From the NCBI GenBank assembly GCA_942490925.1, contig CALNYX010000017.1, forward strand, positions 558,001 through 622,000: a DNA stretch of 64,000 nucleotides, in the 5' to 3' direction. This DNA is from CALNYX01 sp942490925. GTDB lineage: Bacteria; Chlamydiota; Chlamydiia; Chlamydiales; JAAKFR01. The notes beneath the pieces were generated by a model. The model had not been told where the DNA came from. It made no database searches and saw only the letters and a program-made list of their open reading frames with translations. The position numbers and the translations under genes are program-made. Shown here in pieces: positions 45,601 to 53,798 of the stretch (the first letter of the stretch is position 1; each line of letters begins with the position of its first letter).

Positions 45601-48600
45601 CTACTACGGAGTGATAAAGAGGTCACGCTGCCCGTTGGTCAGATCCAACGGATCGATCCTGCTCAGGCTACGCTTGCAAAATTCCTATTCGAAGCTCTCT
45701 GCTCATCAGATTTACAAGTCAAAGGCATGTCGATGCGTGAGTTTGTGAGACTTGAGCAAAAAGAGCAGACTTACCTGAGTGAGGAAGATTGGAAAGCGAT
45801 CAGGCCCATTATTGCACAGCACTTGGCTAAGACAACTCCCCTCCTCAAGTTAATGCAAGAGCACGCGTTGCACGAAGCATTTGCGCGTTTTGTTTCGGGA
45901 GAGGATATTGAGCCGGAAAACCAGTTTTGGCGCTATGTCAAGCAATTACATCAAGCAGAAGACCTTGCCGAGAAAATGGCTGCAGAGTTGATCTGTTTGA
46001 CAAAACACTTATTGCAGGACGTTCTTCCCGGAGCCTTTCGGCAGATGGGTGGGCGGAACTTTGGACGGTGGAGGGCACAAGCTGGGCAGGCCAACACACC
46101 TGGTATGGTCATTCCCTATCTTGCTGCAGACACTCCTGGTAAAACCCAGTTTGCCTACCATTACGAAGCACTTGTCAAGCATATGATGATGGCTGCGCAA
46201 GTCGGCCTTGAAGAGAGCCAGGTCTTATTTGTTGCTGAGCGATTTGAAGAGATGGCGCATACCCAAATGCAGATCACAAATGAGAAGTTCAATGAGACGG
46301 ATGAAGCAAAGACCTTCGAAGACTTAACAGGCGTCAGCCTTGTCTATATCCGAGATCCTAGAAAACTCAAGCAAGCTACAGCTCATGTGAATAAGGATCT
46401 TGTCAAACGCTTCATGTTTGAAGCGGAGACTGCCAACATTTACGCCACTTTCTATGCGGCTCGTTTGACGAGTACGGCGCAGAGTTTTGCTGAGCTTATC
46501 GGAAGTTTTTCAGGCATGACAGGGACGCCATGGAATGCAAGTGGTTATGCTCCGGATCTCGCTGATAACGTCTTTCCAGATGATGGAACTCAAGGACGCA
46601 TTCTCCACCGTATTCTAGAGAGAAAAACCCAGACGACTGTCACCACACTAGACCCAACAAAGATCGATACAGAACTCGAACAGTTTTACCATGATAAGCG
46701 ATTTGCAGACGGCATCTTTGATGCTGGCGCCCTCTTTAGTAAAAGTGGCATGACAAACCGTGAAATTGCCACACACATTGTGAACTTCTTGAAGCAAAAA
46801 CAGGGGCAACAACGCGCTGTCTTATTCTTTGACAAACCTGACGGAGGCGCGCAGGCCAATCAATTCACAGCGCTCATTCTCAACGAGGGAAATCTTGAGT
46901 ATAAGCCGCTTGAGAGTACAACAACCGACGAGCTTCGTAAGATTGGGCTCAATGGACCTGATGACTACGTCGTCTTCCTTCCTGAAAGACAAACTACAGG
47001 AACAGATATTCCTTTCTCCCTGTGTGCAAGAGCTTACATGACCTTTGATGAGACAATGACTTTAAGAACCCTTCTCCAAACCGTCATGCGCCTGCGAGAT
47101 TTCGTCAATCGTCAACAGATCCACTTTATCCTCTCCGAAGCTTTGCGAAGTAAAATTCCAGAGGGTACGGATCCCGTTGACTTCATCCTTCAAGTAGCGC
47201 TAGTCAACGAAGCGCGCAGTAAAGCAGACTCTCAACTTCGCGCTTACAAGCAGATGATTGATGAAGTATTCAAAAAGCATTGTCGTAAGCTCATGGAATC
47301 CTCTGATGCCCGCGACCTTGTTGTAAATGGATTTGGCTCTTTAGTCTTCCCTAGCAATGAGACCCACTTATATGGAGAAAACTTCGGAAACGAGATAAAA
47401 GTTGACACCGTTAAGAGCCTTCGAACCTATGCGCAAGTGATGCAAAAACGTCTCACTCGATCCCTAGAGAGTCATGGACTCTCATATAGCAGCCTTGATC
47501 CACTGCAAGATGAATTAGCTGCGATTTGTGAGCGAGCTGAGCAGCATCAGGAAGGATTTGTGCAACGAGTTCGTCAGATTCAAGATGGGCATGCCGGTTT
47601 AGAGGCAGAGATGTTGATCGAAAGACAAGGCGAAATGCACCAGGAGCAAGAGCAGCAGCAAGAGCAACAAGTTGAGCTTGAGCAGAAAACCGCAGTCGCT
47701 GACTCCAATTTGAGACGGGCTTTCATAGCTGAAGTGCCTTGGTATAATGACCCTAGATATTTTGAACCTGTTATAGAGGGAATCAGGACAAAGGATATTC
47801 AGAGACTTCAAACAACGATTAGAGCAGTTAAAGAGGACAACTACCCAGAATTTGCGGAAATTTTCTCTCGCAACCTCAATGCGACAAACAACTTTATTAG
47901 GGTAGTCGCAGCGGATCTACAGATCTTCTCGCCTCTTTATCGCGCACCAACACAGATTATGGCTGTACAGCGCAAAGAGGAATTTGCCTTTTATCTCCTT
48001 TCTCTCCAAGAGTCTGACGCAATTGCGGAAAAGCTCCGACAGGCCTACGCAGATAACAAGTTTACCAATGTCTGGTTGATCACACCACGCGCTCAGCTCA
48101 TCGCCCCAAATCCTCACGATCTGCCGCTTGATAATCCCTCATTACGTAAGGGTCTTGTCGAATTAAATATTCTTGCAGGGTGGATCAGTCCACTTCAAGA
48201 CCTTGGACTGATGGCTGAAACAGAGATGTGGCTGCAAGATGCGAATCGCCCACTAAAAGAGGCATTCATCAAAAGACGCTTTACTCTCCCTCACGAAAGA
48301 AATCGCTTAGAAAAAAGTGGAATTCTATCTGGAACGAGCGCTCAATCTGTCTCGATGACTTCGGTGGCACGCACAGAAGCCATGCTAGCTCAAAGGATTG
48401 TCCCAGATGAGATTCAATCTCTTACAGGCAGAGCTCAGATTTTCCGCCTCACAGCGCGCCAAGTTGTCCACGTCCTACCAACGCAAGTTGCTCATATCAA
48501 CACCCGATTTATCAGGTACCTTAGAGGAGCTGATCAGATCAGAGCTGTCGCACCTGAAAATGTTAATGACCTTGCTGACAACCAGTTTGAGTTCATCACA

Positions 48601-51600
48601 GCTCAGCAAGCTTTCCACCTGACAAAAGTGACCGCTATTCGGAAGTTGCCTCAAACAACGCTTCAAGCCATTGAGAGCAAGCCTTCATTCATCAAATCCC
48701 TGACAGATGAGCAGGTTGGCTGGATTCAAAGTGGCGACTGGGTTGCAGATGTTAACCCCGAGCAACATAAGCTCCTCTCTGATGAGATGAAAGAGCATCT
48801 TCCAGTAGATGTGTTACAAAACTTTCCCATCGACAAGCTGCCTGACGGAGCCGTAGCAAAGGTTCCTGATCGCCTCCGTGATTTTACACCAGCACGTTAT
48901 CAAGCAGTACGCGACCCAAGATTGATAGTACACGTTCAGGAGGTTAACCTGCTATCAACTCAATGTATGCCGCATCTTATCGAAGCTCAAGTCCAACGCC
49001 TCCAAAAGCCTGAGCTAATTTCAGCACTTACAGATCCGCAACTTCTACACCTCTCAAGTAGCGATCTCATACCAGCTGGGCGCCTTCAACGAGTCAGCAA
49101 TGACGCAACGCTTGTTGCCCTCTTCAATAAACAAACAGCGATAGTTAAAAGGCTGCTTCCAGCTCAACTCTACACACTCTATAAAAAAGGGTGCAATGTA
49201 GCAGAGAACATCAGACAGAGTCCTGATACAGCGTGGATCACCATTATCGACCAGAATGAGTATGAAGCGCTCCTAAGCCCTGAGCTTATCCCTCACCTGG
49301 GAGTTGACCAACTTGTCCACCTTCGAGATAAGTTTAGACACATCACATGCAACCAACTCAAAGCTTGCCTACAACGCTCATTGAGTTTCGACGGCAAACC
49401 CGTTGATCGAGTTACGATTACCGAAAAAGACTTAGAAGGTTGGACACTAGTGGAGTGTCAAAAACTCTTTGCTATTCGCCCAGATGCAGTTGCATATCTA
49501 CGCAATCCTGATTTCATTCCTGATCTATCACCTGCGCAGAAACAACTGCTTCATGCTGATTGTGTCAAAAAGGCTACAACGCGTGAGCAGTTCCAAGCAC
49601 TGCTCCCGATACATATTCCTCATGTGAGTGGCAATGTAGCTCACTTCCTAACAGAGGACTTGAGAAAAACATTAACTCCCGCACAAATTGGCTCAGCCAC
49701 AGAAGCTGCGCCCATCAGATCTTTTTCAAACGATCAACTTGAGCATATTAATCCTGAGATGGCAGTCCACCTTACAGCAGAGCAATGGCAACACCTACCC
49801 CCTTCAGTCATTAACAAGATGCGTACACCCCCACCCCTTGCTCACCTCAGTGATCAGCAGCTCGAACATGTGCATGTTGACGCCTTCGAACAGCTCAGCA
49901 CACCGCAGCTCAACAAATTAAAACCAGAGGCTCTCAAACAGATTACAGCAAAAGCTGTAATTCAACGCCTGAGCTCAGCAAATGTAGCGCATATTAACCC
50001 TGAGATGGCCATTCACCTCACAGACTCCCAGCTCCCAGCTGTTCCGATGGAAGCAATTCAATATCTCAGTGAGACACAATTCGACAAGTTGGACCTAGCG
50101 ATCATTCAGCGTATCACAGACCCAACGCAAATCCAGCGCATCAAGCCCAACAAAATTCCCCAAATCGACGATCAACACCTTCTCCAACTCCTACATAATG
50201 ATCAGCTTCGTCATATTAACGTGAATCAGGCCCATAAACTTACAAAAGAGCAACGTCTCAGTTTGTCAACCGACCAAGTAGTCAAAATTGATGAGCCAGC
50301 TGCACTCCAATCACTCGAAGCACCCTTAATCCGCCATGTGAATGTCAACCAAGTTGCCAAACTGAAAGCAGCCCAGAGAGCCCAGCTCACCCCTGATCAG
50401 ATCTCCGAGATTCGTGAGCAAGCAACACTTCAGCTGTTAGAGCCTGTGCAGGTCCAACATGTGCATCCAAACTTTGTTAACCGCCTAACGCAATCCCAAC
50501 GCGATCACCTGGTAGAGACACAAATTAGAGCTATTGAAAACCGTGATGCACTTGTTGTCCTTTCTCCTGCTCAAGTCAGACATGTCCATCCTAACCTATC
50601 CCCGGCGCTCCGTCGTAACCAAGCCCAGCACCTCACAGCTGCCCAAATTGGCGACATGGATGATCAAGATGCGCTCCGACAACTCGGAGCAGATCAAATC
50701 CGCCACGTTGCCGTTAACCAGCTAGACAAGCTTGCAGATCCTCAACTTCAACACCTCGTACAAAACCAGGTCGCGCAGATCCAAGACCAAGCTCTGCTAC
50801 GAAGATTACCAAATGGCCTGATCCAGCATGTTGCCGTTGACCAGCTACACAAACTCACGGATCCTCAACTTCAACACCTCGTACAAAACCAGGTCGCACA
50901 GATCCAAGACCAGGCCCTCCTACAAAGATTGCCGGATGGCCTGATCCAGCATGTCAATGTCAACCAAGTACATAAACTCACAGTTCCTCAACTTCAACAC
51001 CTCGTACAAAACCAGGTCGCACAGATCCAAGACCAGGCCCTCCTACAAAGATTGCCGGATGGCCTGATCCAGCATGTCAATGTCAACCAAGTACATAAAC
51101 TCACAGTTCCTCAACTTCAACACCTCGTACAAAACCAGGTCGCACAGATCCAAGACCAGGCCCTCCTACAAAGATTGTCGGATGGCCTGATCCAGCATGT
51201 CAATGTCAACCAAGTACATAAACTCACAGTTCCTCAACTTCAACACCTCGTACAAAACCAGGTCGCACAGATCCAAGACCAGGCCCTCCTACAAAGATTG
51301 TCGGATGGCCTGATCCAGCATGTCAATGTCAACCAAGTACATAAACTCACAGATCCTCAACTTCAACACCTCGTACAAAACCAGGTCGTGCAGATCCAAG
51401 GCCAAGCTCTGCTACAAAGATTGCCGGATGCACGGGTCATAGATGTTCACTTGAGCCAAATTGGCAAACTCACAGTAGCACAACAACAACTCTTGCCTGA
51501 GAATGTGGTTGCTCAGATCGATGATGGTGCGACAGTACACGCTCTACCAGATCGTCTGCTAACAAAGACAACACCTGATCAACTCAAGCTGATGACCCCT

Positions 51601-51870
51601 GGGCAACAGCAGAAAATCAAATTCCTTGGAGCTCACCTCCAGTCAAAAGCGTTGAAAGTCACATTTATCGCTGTTGGTTCTCTTGGTAGCGTGGCGCTCA
51701 TCTTTGGACTAATCTCGCTTCTAGTTCCAACCCCAATCACACACATCATCACCCTCCAAGTTGGGCAGACTGCCTTGATTGCAATCACGGCATCTGGTGG
51801 AGGCTTGATTATCATCTGTAGTGGCCTAGCCCTCGAGCGCCTACGCCGCAGAAAAGCCCTTGAATCCTAG
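39625..51870 (+). CDS. Giant multidomain protein: DUF3638/SF2-helicase-like core, leucine-rich helical repeats, C-terminal Inc-like hydrophobic pair
   Basis: A single 4081-residue frame. Residues ~240-260 contain PQRSGTCAWKSLLAYMR (Cys246), reminiscent of a thiol-protease active site but unproven. The centre has helicase-type motifs in order: Walker A MGAGKT (1856-1861), DEID (1988-1991), SGMTGTPW (2296-2303) and QTVMRLRDF (2485-2493). Their sequence is closest to the DUF3638/DUF3645 proteins of eukaryotes as I remember them. A Gln/Glu-rich coiled coil is at ~2672-2690. From ~2940 to ~3975 leucine-rich helical repeats occur, the last six being 41-residue near copies. Two hydrophobic segments (~4011-4034, ~4049-4070) with a basic tail end the protein, as in Inc proteins. 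No signal peptide. It may be a secreted, membrane-anchored host-targeting protein. Confidence 0.75.
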   Translation: MSNSIDGKNAFREGLDRLLASSSPPPLRRRSPSPELLSLSDKTIAHLFLDGEITDSGLEGHHSLELLALLGQLAPYLEGHVSEEALAVITRMSQQACVPQDRAAKLRHYVDAIKNLPEGNSLLIPIGWTRKSSAHAMRLDIQRTSAGYDLTLINTGSGISRYHATKISPTKTYSSPFVHFKNVPIKLLLPSGGSAWIDSLLSLKDHPQPDDFQPSAIYEGPFYKFWKHYVPEDSPYFITPQRSGTCAWKSLLAYMRSKMPKADYKRLHFWIRHVALSEIVKAGHSNPMMIQAAARRFAQETRKKTEEGWITQEEATSAHALLVAINQQFVVLPPEVQKRHQLLTDLSVRCKQLENVQSAFFQFPVEIEGQAGPATSPSQTLYYDLPVAQRLLTQITELISLAEGYCEKTAGHNAYAVIVAQFVAQMPLDTTFWSQIRDKEKVVMQMRVLLESYYKHIVRYHSLASPGEMLTAHALYIHMFEIAKSHHPSLFAKFSPYNPWTRLTSDPLLQLTEPGQERQLNAIFTYFKNIGKKIELFAPDATLSIKPANEQCDNGEILFYRECFRVWPDWKMILLDRNLLQMRERKFHLDPNLDENVIATTLAAYAQRSVYINTNRWLYDLILGGFYMGAVFDLKCDPHVDKTNPIIRTHKIKGNGIDLTLTPSSKGAVYGYLTQLWPSPPVEKVSDPRLTKPSPFLPLSKDSTLNRAYIPEAVKEANCLVRHFPKGAVDQTKLLMRQCALSGVVREQQPLQLLSQLHANPSLFEDRFHQTIFWLEFFKTSNYPEETYARHDLEVIITKNPRLVGQMAEFVQNGLRHYIDLQPTGKPKVGAALFYIRLATEFACYCPNEIFAQEAFQTLHEEILSGFDYLHTYASKSDEFALIHLHRLHFELMRVGKIPEKGDKTELVVSWFGMQSFQIAATERLHFLEKSVHIRMHPLLKAWEKDETFDWSEIATTVCHRLGLSRRIQADARWTKQKAHLHLMYGVWTLNILTGQLLEDCRPLQRGVPNVNFETPPYSTLFGTERFSFFWAGEQTYLFDHPSYGQMRLINPENPSIQIYIGDIWYQYIPHKEVNQTCAKILPKTLIGGFFHWLSLDKSTFMITSQQAWDQPVVVVDQAKKQLVAGSQQVTKLPSTVSEFKKLEDRNHIEVYSNSETGKLEKIALPKCHSLTGQPLTFYNRPEGICWGGDTRFVLEKVGTANLLPVDEYLTLTNQQNQKRMLIVTAAKLYSTRSKAFAVKTALDLTREESKVASEAPPVRHYLEFELQEDRIIAQNSEGLLYLAYMRLQERKFDAVLALLDQVSRIDPLSEVSAEIMSHLLTYPSTSKHDAPTPTALILKALVIYFADQKQRELDFLHSTSELLPDILGLYNKYVDQLRQIPETFRLTHEEEGLLLNLFLKLSPDAPRYLARAKHLGLSDQETSVTAAKITLPSIPKRNNLKGCIYFHIQSTKEHLELAKAIASIEELAALDDPNFWDYWRFASRGTDEEKAWVVARMYMRLGYLEESTSDPVFSKAQAHLLLYAANSPNLQAGDPFPTIRNPELHIADIKDWYSQHLYFYQMHATALPHMPLSYDRPIELATPPEAELKAPLSADLTMSAIDSDPFFSNLVSDYFVQASPERPTSAPFPEAIPSSSYPDEYAPSVARELRAVVADYGKGAELIGKTTYFTATQIDEVIQHLKGKKRVLEFNSGERAQEILNDANRLPTDPERRLHRELDLQEKRVQSLTLSDLEALFLKRSRQAFLDANPAMDVDDIFARMGQWEIDQIDLLRAQQALEWAEKVKACQDPTLIKLYCNKLVAILKVDLSTFSDDERTNYLVFSRASGKHPRVDQRENVAKLTPIASQACILTMIMGAGKTAVVAPLWAKRAADAGKLPVFFVDSSQYGTVAHALQHSQQTCFGQKAFTIQYTRQELSAERLAYILDELKEAITQKKLLIMSPEMLQLFDLERFMTFTNPSDENAEKRLKLLTAILKIFKTDAVGLGDEIDILLRSDKEVTLPVGQIQRIDPAQATLAKFLFEALCSSDLQVKGMSMREFVRLEQKEQTYLSEEDWKAIRPIIAQHLAKTTPLLKLMQEHALHEAFARFVSGEDIEPENQFWRYVKQLHQAEDLAEKMAAELICLTKHLLQDVLPGAFRQMGGRNFGRWRAQAGQANTPGMVIPYLAADTPGKTQFAYHYEALVKHMMMAAQVGLEESQVLFVAERFEEMAHTQMQITNEKFNETDEAKTFEDLTGVSLVYIRDPRKLKQATAHVNKDLVKRFMFEAETANIYATFYAARLTSTAQSFAELIGSFSGMTGTPWNASGYAPDLADNVFPDDGTQGRILHRILERKTQTTVTTLDPTKIDTELEQFYHDKRFADGIFDAGALFSKSGMTNREIATHIVNFLKQKQGQQRAVLFFDKPDGGAQANQFTALILNEGNLEYKPLESTTTDELRKIGLNGPDDYVVFLPERQTTGTDIPFSLCARAYMTFDETMTLRTLLQTVMRLRDFVNRQQIHFILSEALRSKIPEGTDPVDFILQVALVNEARSKADSQLRAYKQMIDEVFKKHCRKLMESSDARDLVVNGFGSLVFPSNETHLYGENFGNEIKVDTVKSLRTYAQVMQKRLTRSLESHGLSYSSLDPLQDELAAICERAEQHQEGFVQRVRQIQDGHAGLEAEMLIERQGEMHQEQEQQQEQQVELEQKTAVADSNLRRAFIAEVPWYNDPRYFEPVIEGIRTKDIQRLQTTIRAVKEDNYPEFAEIFSRNLNATNNFIRVVAADLQIFSPLYRAPTQIMAVQRKEEFAFYLLSLQESDAIAEKLRQAYADNKFTNVWLITPRAQLIAPNPHDLPLDNPSLRKGLVELNILAGWISPLQDLGLMAETEMWLQDANRPLKEAFIKRRFTLPHERNRLEKSGILSGTSAQSVSMTSVARTEAMLAQRIVPDEIQSLTGRAQIFRLTARQVVHVLPTQVAHINTRFIRYLRGADQIRAVAPENVNDLADNQFEFITAQQAFHLTKVTAIRKLPQTTLQAIESKPSFIKSLTDEQVGWIQSGDWVADVNPEQHKLLSDEMKEHLPVDVLQNFPIDKLPDGAVAKVPDRLRDFTPARYQAVRDPRLIVHVQEVNLLSTQCMPHLIEAQVQRLQKPELISALTDPQLLHLSSSDLIPAGRLQRVSNDATLVALFNKQTAIVKRLLPAQLYTLYKKGCNVAENIRQSPDTAWITIIDQNEYEALLSPELIPHLGVDQLVHLRDKFRHITCNQLKACLQRSLSFDGKPVDRVTITEKDLEGWTLVECQKLFAIRPDAVAYLRNPDFIPDLSPAQKQLLHADCVKKATTREQFQALLPIHIPHVSGNVAHFLTEDLRKTLTPAQIGSATEAAPIRSFSNDQLEHINPEMAVHLTAEQWQHLPPSVINKMRTPPPLAHLSDQQLEHVHVDAFEQLSTPQLNKLKPEALKQITAKAVIQRLSSANVAHINPEMAIHLTDSQLPAVPMEAIQYLSETQFDKLDLAIIQRITDPTQIQRIKPNKIPQIDDQHLLQLLHNDQLRHINVNQAHKLTKEQRLSLSTDQVVKIDEPAALQSLEAPLIRHVNVNQVAKLKAAQRAQLTPDQISEIREQATLQLLEPVQVQHVHPNFVNRLTQSQRDHLVETQIRAIENRDALVVLSPAQVRHVHPNLSPALRRNQAQHLTAAQIGDMDDQDALRQLGADQIRHVAVNQLDKLADPQLQHLVQNQVAQIQDQALLRRLPNGLIQHVAVDQLHKLTDPQLQHLVQNQVAQIQDQALLQRLPDGLIQHVNVNQVHKLTVPQLQHLVQNQVAQIQDQALLQRLPDGLIQHVNVNQVHKLTVPQLQHLVQNQVAQIQDQALLQRLSDGLIQHVNVNQVHKLTVPQLQHLVQNQVAQIQDQALLQRLSDGLIQHVNVNQVHKLTDPQLQHLVQNQVVQIQGQALLQRLPDARVIDVHLSQIGKLTVAQQQLLPENVVAQIDDGATVHALPDRLLTKTTPDQLKLMTPGQQQKIKFLGAHLQSKALKVTFIAVGSLGSVALIFGLISLLVPTPITHIITLQVGQTALIAITASGGGLIIICSGLALERLRRRKALES
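50692..51429 (+). repeat. Six tandem 123-bp repeats in the giant gene
   Basis: Units start at 50692, 50815, 50938, 51061, 51184 and 51307. Each encodes 41 residues of the form QHVNVNQVHKLT, PQLQHLVQNQVAQIQDQALL, QRLPDG. Units three to six differ at only a few bases, while the first two are more diverged. The exact 123-bp period keeps the frame. Copy number is likely to vary and short reads may misassemble it. Confidence 0.95.
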
Positions 51871-51883
51871 CCTCCCAATCATC

Positions 51884-51961
51884 TTTTTATGTCACTTTAC
51901 CACTTTTTTGTGTCATTTTTACGGCTTTTTGTGTCATAATAGGGGTATAATGACATAAAAA
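51884..51961. promoter_or_regulatory. Operator array and promoter of the Fic gene
   Basis: Three direct copies of TTTTTRTGTCAY begin at 51884, 51905 and 51926, exactly 21 bp apart, so all face the same side of the helix. A fourth, inverted copy (51950-51961) overlaps the end of a TATAAT -10 hexamer (51946-51951). The gene begins at 51971. This geometry is typical of a repressor site; the winged-helix domain of the Fic protein itself is the obvious candidate binder. Confidence 0.7.
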
Positions 51962-51970
51962 GGGTGAATC

Positions 51971-53326
51971 GTGCCAAAAAAAAATGATCCAGAGGAACTT
52001 AAGGAAATTATCAAGAGTGTAGCCTCATTTCCGGAAGGCGCCAATACAAAGGACATATTTAAAGCCTTAAAATTGCCTTTGAATTTCAGAAGCTTGCAAC
52101 GGCGTCTAGCCCAGCTTGTTCAAGACGGCATCCTTACACCAACTGGTGGTGGTCCAACACGTAAATACCATCTAGTACCGTCAGATCAAACAGCTGCAAC
52201 TAATCTCATTCCTCTATCCCCTACTGCTCTTTCTATTCAGGGAAAAGTCACAAAACCCATCCAATCAAAATCATATACTAATTATAAAAGAGAATTCCTT
52301 GATTCCTACAAACCCAATAAAACCTATTATTTATCCCAAGCTGTCCGCAGCCGCCTTTATGATTTAGGTAGAACAGACGGAGAGCGTCCTGCAGGTACAT
52401 ATGCTAGACAAATTTACAATCGTCTTCTAATCGATTTATCATGGAATTCAAGTCGACTCGAAGGCAATACCTATTCTCTTTTAGAAACAGAACGTTTGCT
52501 TAATCTAAGCGAAACTGCAGAGGGCAAAAACCTGCAGGATGCACAGATGATTTTGAATCATAAAGTTGCAATCGAATTTCTGATTGAATCTGCTAATGAA
52601 ATTCGCTTGAACCGCTATACTATTCTTAATTTACATGCTTTGTTATCAAATAATTTACTTGGAAATCCTAAATCTTGTGGCTCTCTACGCAATCTCCCAG
52701 TCAAGATTGGTAACTCAACTTATTTACCAACAGCTATCATTCCGCTTATTCAAGAGTGCTTTGATCTGATCATACAAAAAGCTGAGCAAATTAAAGATCC
52801 GATTGAACAAGCTTTTTTTCTCATTGTTCAGCTCCCCTATTTACAACCCTTTGAAGATGTCAACAAACGTGTGTCTAGACTATCAGCAAATATCCCATTG
52901 ATTATTCATAATCTTATTCCATTATCATTTATCGATGTGCCACAAGATGTATACGTCAACGGATTACTTGGAATTTATGAACACAATCGCATTGAATTAT
53001 TGCGAGATCTTTTTATCTGGGCTTATGAGCGTTCATGCGCTTTTTATTCTACAGCTCGCAAGACACTAGGTGAACCAGACCCCTTTCGGATGGTCTATCA
53101 CAATTCAATATATGAGATCGTTTCTGAGGTTGTTTTGCATAAATTAAATAAGACCCAAGCCACACCCAAAATTCGTAAAAAAGCCGATCTAGATATCCCA
53201 AGTAAAGATCAGGCGCGCTTTATTGAAGTTGTGAAAGTGGAACTCAATAGCCTACATGAAGGTAACATCGCACGGTATCGACTCCGTCCCTCTGAATTTG
53301 CTGTATGGCAGCAAATTTGGACATAA
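51971..53326 (+). CDS. Winged-helix Fic-domain protein with altered catalytic motif
   Basis: A 451-residue protein starting at GTG with AGGGTG upstream. Residues ~7-70 form a winged helix. The Fic domain follows: an inhibitory helix motif SSRLEGN (160-166, of the S/T-x-x-x-E-G/N type) and the core QPFEDVNKRVSR (292-303). The standard core is HPFxDGNGRxxR, so the catalytic His is Gln292, Gly is Val297 and the second Gly is Lys299. AMP transfer by the usual mechanism is unlikely; the protein may act as a regulator or have another activity. Similar QPFEDVNKR variants occur in other bacterial Fic proteins as far as I recall. Confidence 0.85.
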   Translation: MPKKNDPEELKEIIKSVASFPEGANTKDIFKALKLPLNFRSLQRRLAQLVQDGILTPTGGGPTRKYHLVPSDQTAATNLIPLSPTALSIQGKVTKPIQSKSYTNYKREFLDSYKPNKTYYLSQAVRSRLYDLGRTDGERPAGTYARQIYNRLLIDLSWNSSRLEGNTYSLLETERLLNLSETAEGKNLQDAQMILNHKVAIEFLIESANEIRLNRYTILNLHALLSNNLLGNPKSCGSLRNLPVKIGNSTYLPTAIIPLIQECFDLIIQKAEQIKDPIEQAFFLIVQLPYLQPFEDVNKRVSRLSANIPLIIHNLIPLSFIDVPQDVYVNGLLGIYEHNRIELLRDLFIWAYERSCAFYSTARKTLGEPDPFRMVYHNSIYEIVSEVVLHKLNKTQATPKIRKKADLDIPSKDQARFIEVVKVELNSLHEGNIARYRLRPSEFAVWQQIWT

Positions 53327-53354
53327 AAAAACCCTTTTGGCAGAGCCAAAAGGG
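53325..53354 (-). terminator. Rho-independent terminator of rplM-rpsI
   Basis: A perfect 10-bp stem (53332-53341 with 53345-53354), a three-base loop and, on the minus strand, a run of seven T residues. It abuts the stop codon of the convergent Fic gene and lies 40 bases after rpsI. Confidence 0.9.
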
Positions 53355-53393
53355 CAATCTCCAAGGTAAAGGAGGAGGGGGAAGTCCATGTAC

Positions 53394-53795
53394 TTAACGC
53401 TTGGAGAATTGAAAACTTTTACGTGCTTTCTTACGGCCGTATTTCTTACGCTCTTTCTTACGTGGGTCACGAGTTAAATACCCTTCCGCCTTAAAATCAT
53501 GCTTACGATCTTCGTCCTCTTTGAGAAGCGCGCGAGCAACTCCTAGACGAGTCGCGATCACTTGGCCCTCAATCCCGCCACCATTGACACGAACGATCAT
53601 ATCATATTTGCCTTCCGCTTCTATCATGGTAAGCGGATCAAGAACTGTCTTACGCTGCAATTTAAGAGGAAAGTACTCTTCAAAACTGCGACCGTTTACG
53701 TCTACTTTGCCTGAACCTGGACGGAGGCGAACACTTGAAACGGCGCGCTTACGGCGTCCTGTTGCGACAACTTCTTCGATTTCTGATTTCTTCAT
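53394..53795 (-). CDS. rpsI: 30S ribosomal protein S9
   Basis: A 133-residue ribosomal protein. ATGRRKRAVSSVRLRPG near the N terminus and the basic C terminus ending KKARKSFQFSKR, which reaches the ribosomal P site, are diagnostic. It starts three bases after rplM; the pair equals CT126-CT125 in C. trachomatis. Confidence 0.97.
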   Translation of the reverse strand: MKKSEIEEVVATGRRKRAVSSVRLRPGSGKVDVNGRSFEEYFPLKLQRKTVLDPLTMIEAEGKYDMIVRVNGGGIEGQVIATRLGVARALLKEDEDRKHDFKAEGYLTRDPRKKERKKYGRKKARKSFQFSKR

Positions 53796-53798
53796 ATC

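Noticed and set aside
47630..47690. Gln/Glu-rich run in the giant gene, considered as a frameshifted or low-complexity artefact
   Set aside because: The frame continues normally with sensible sequence on both sides; it is a short coiled-coil linker.
50692..51429. Regularly spaced near-identical repeats, considered as a CRISPR array
   Set aside because: The units are contiguous without unique spacers, are 123 bp long, and are in frame within one coding sequence.
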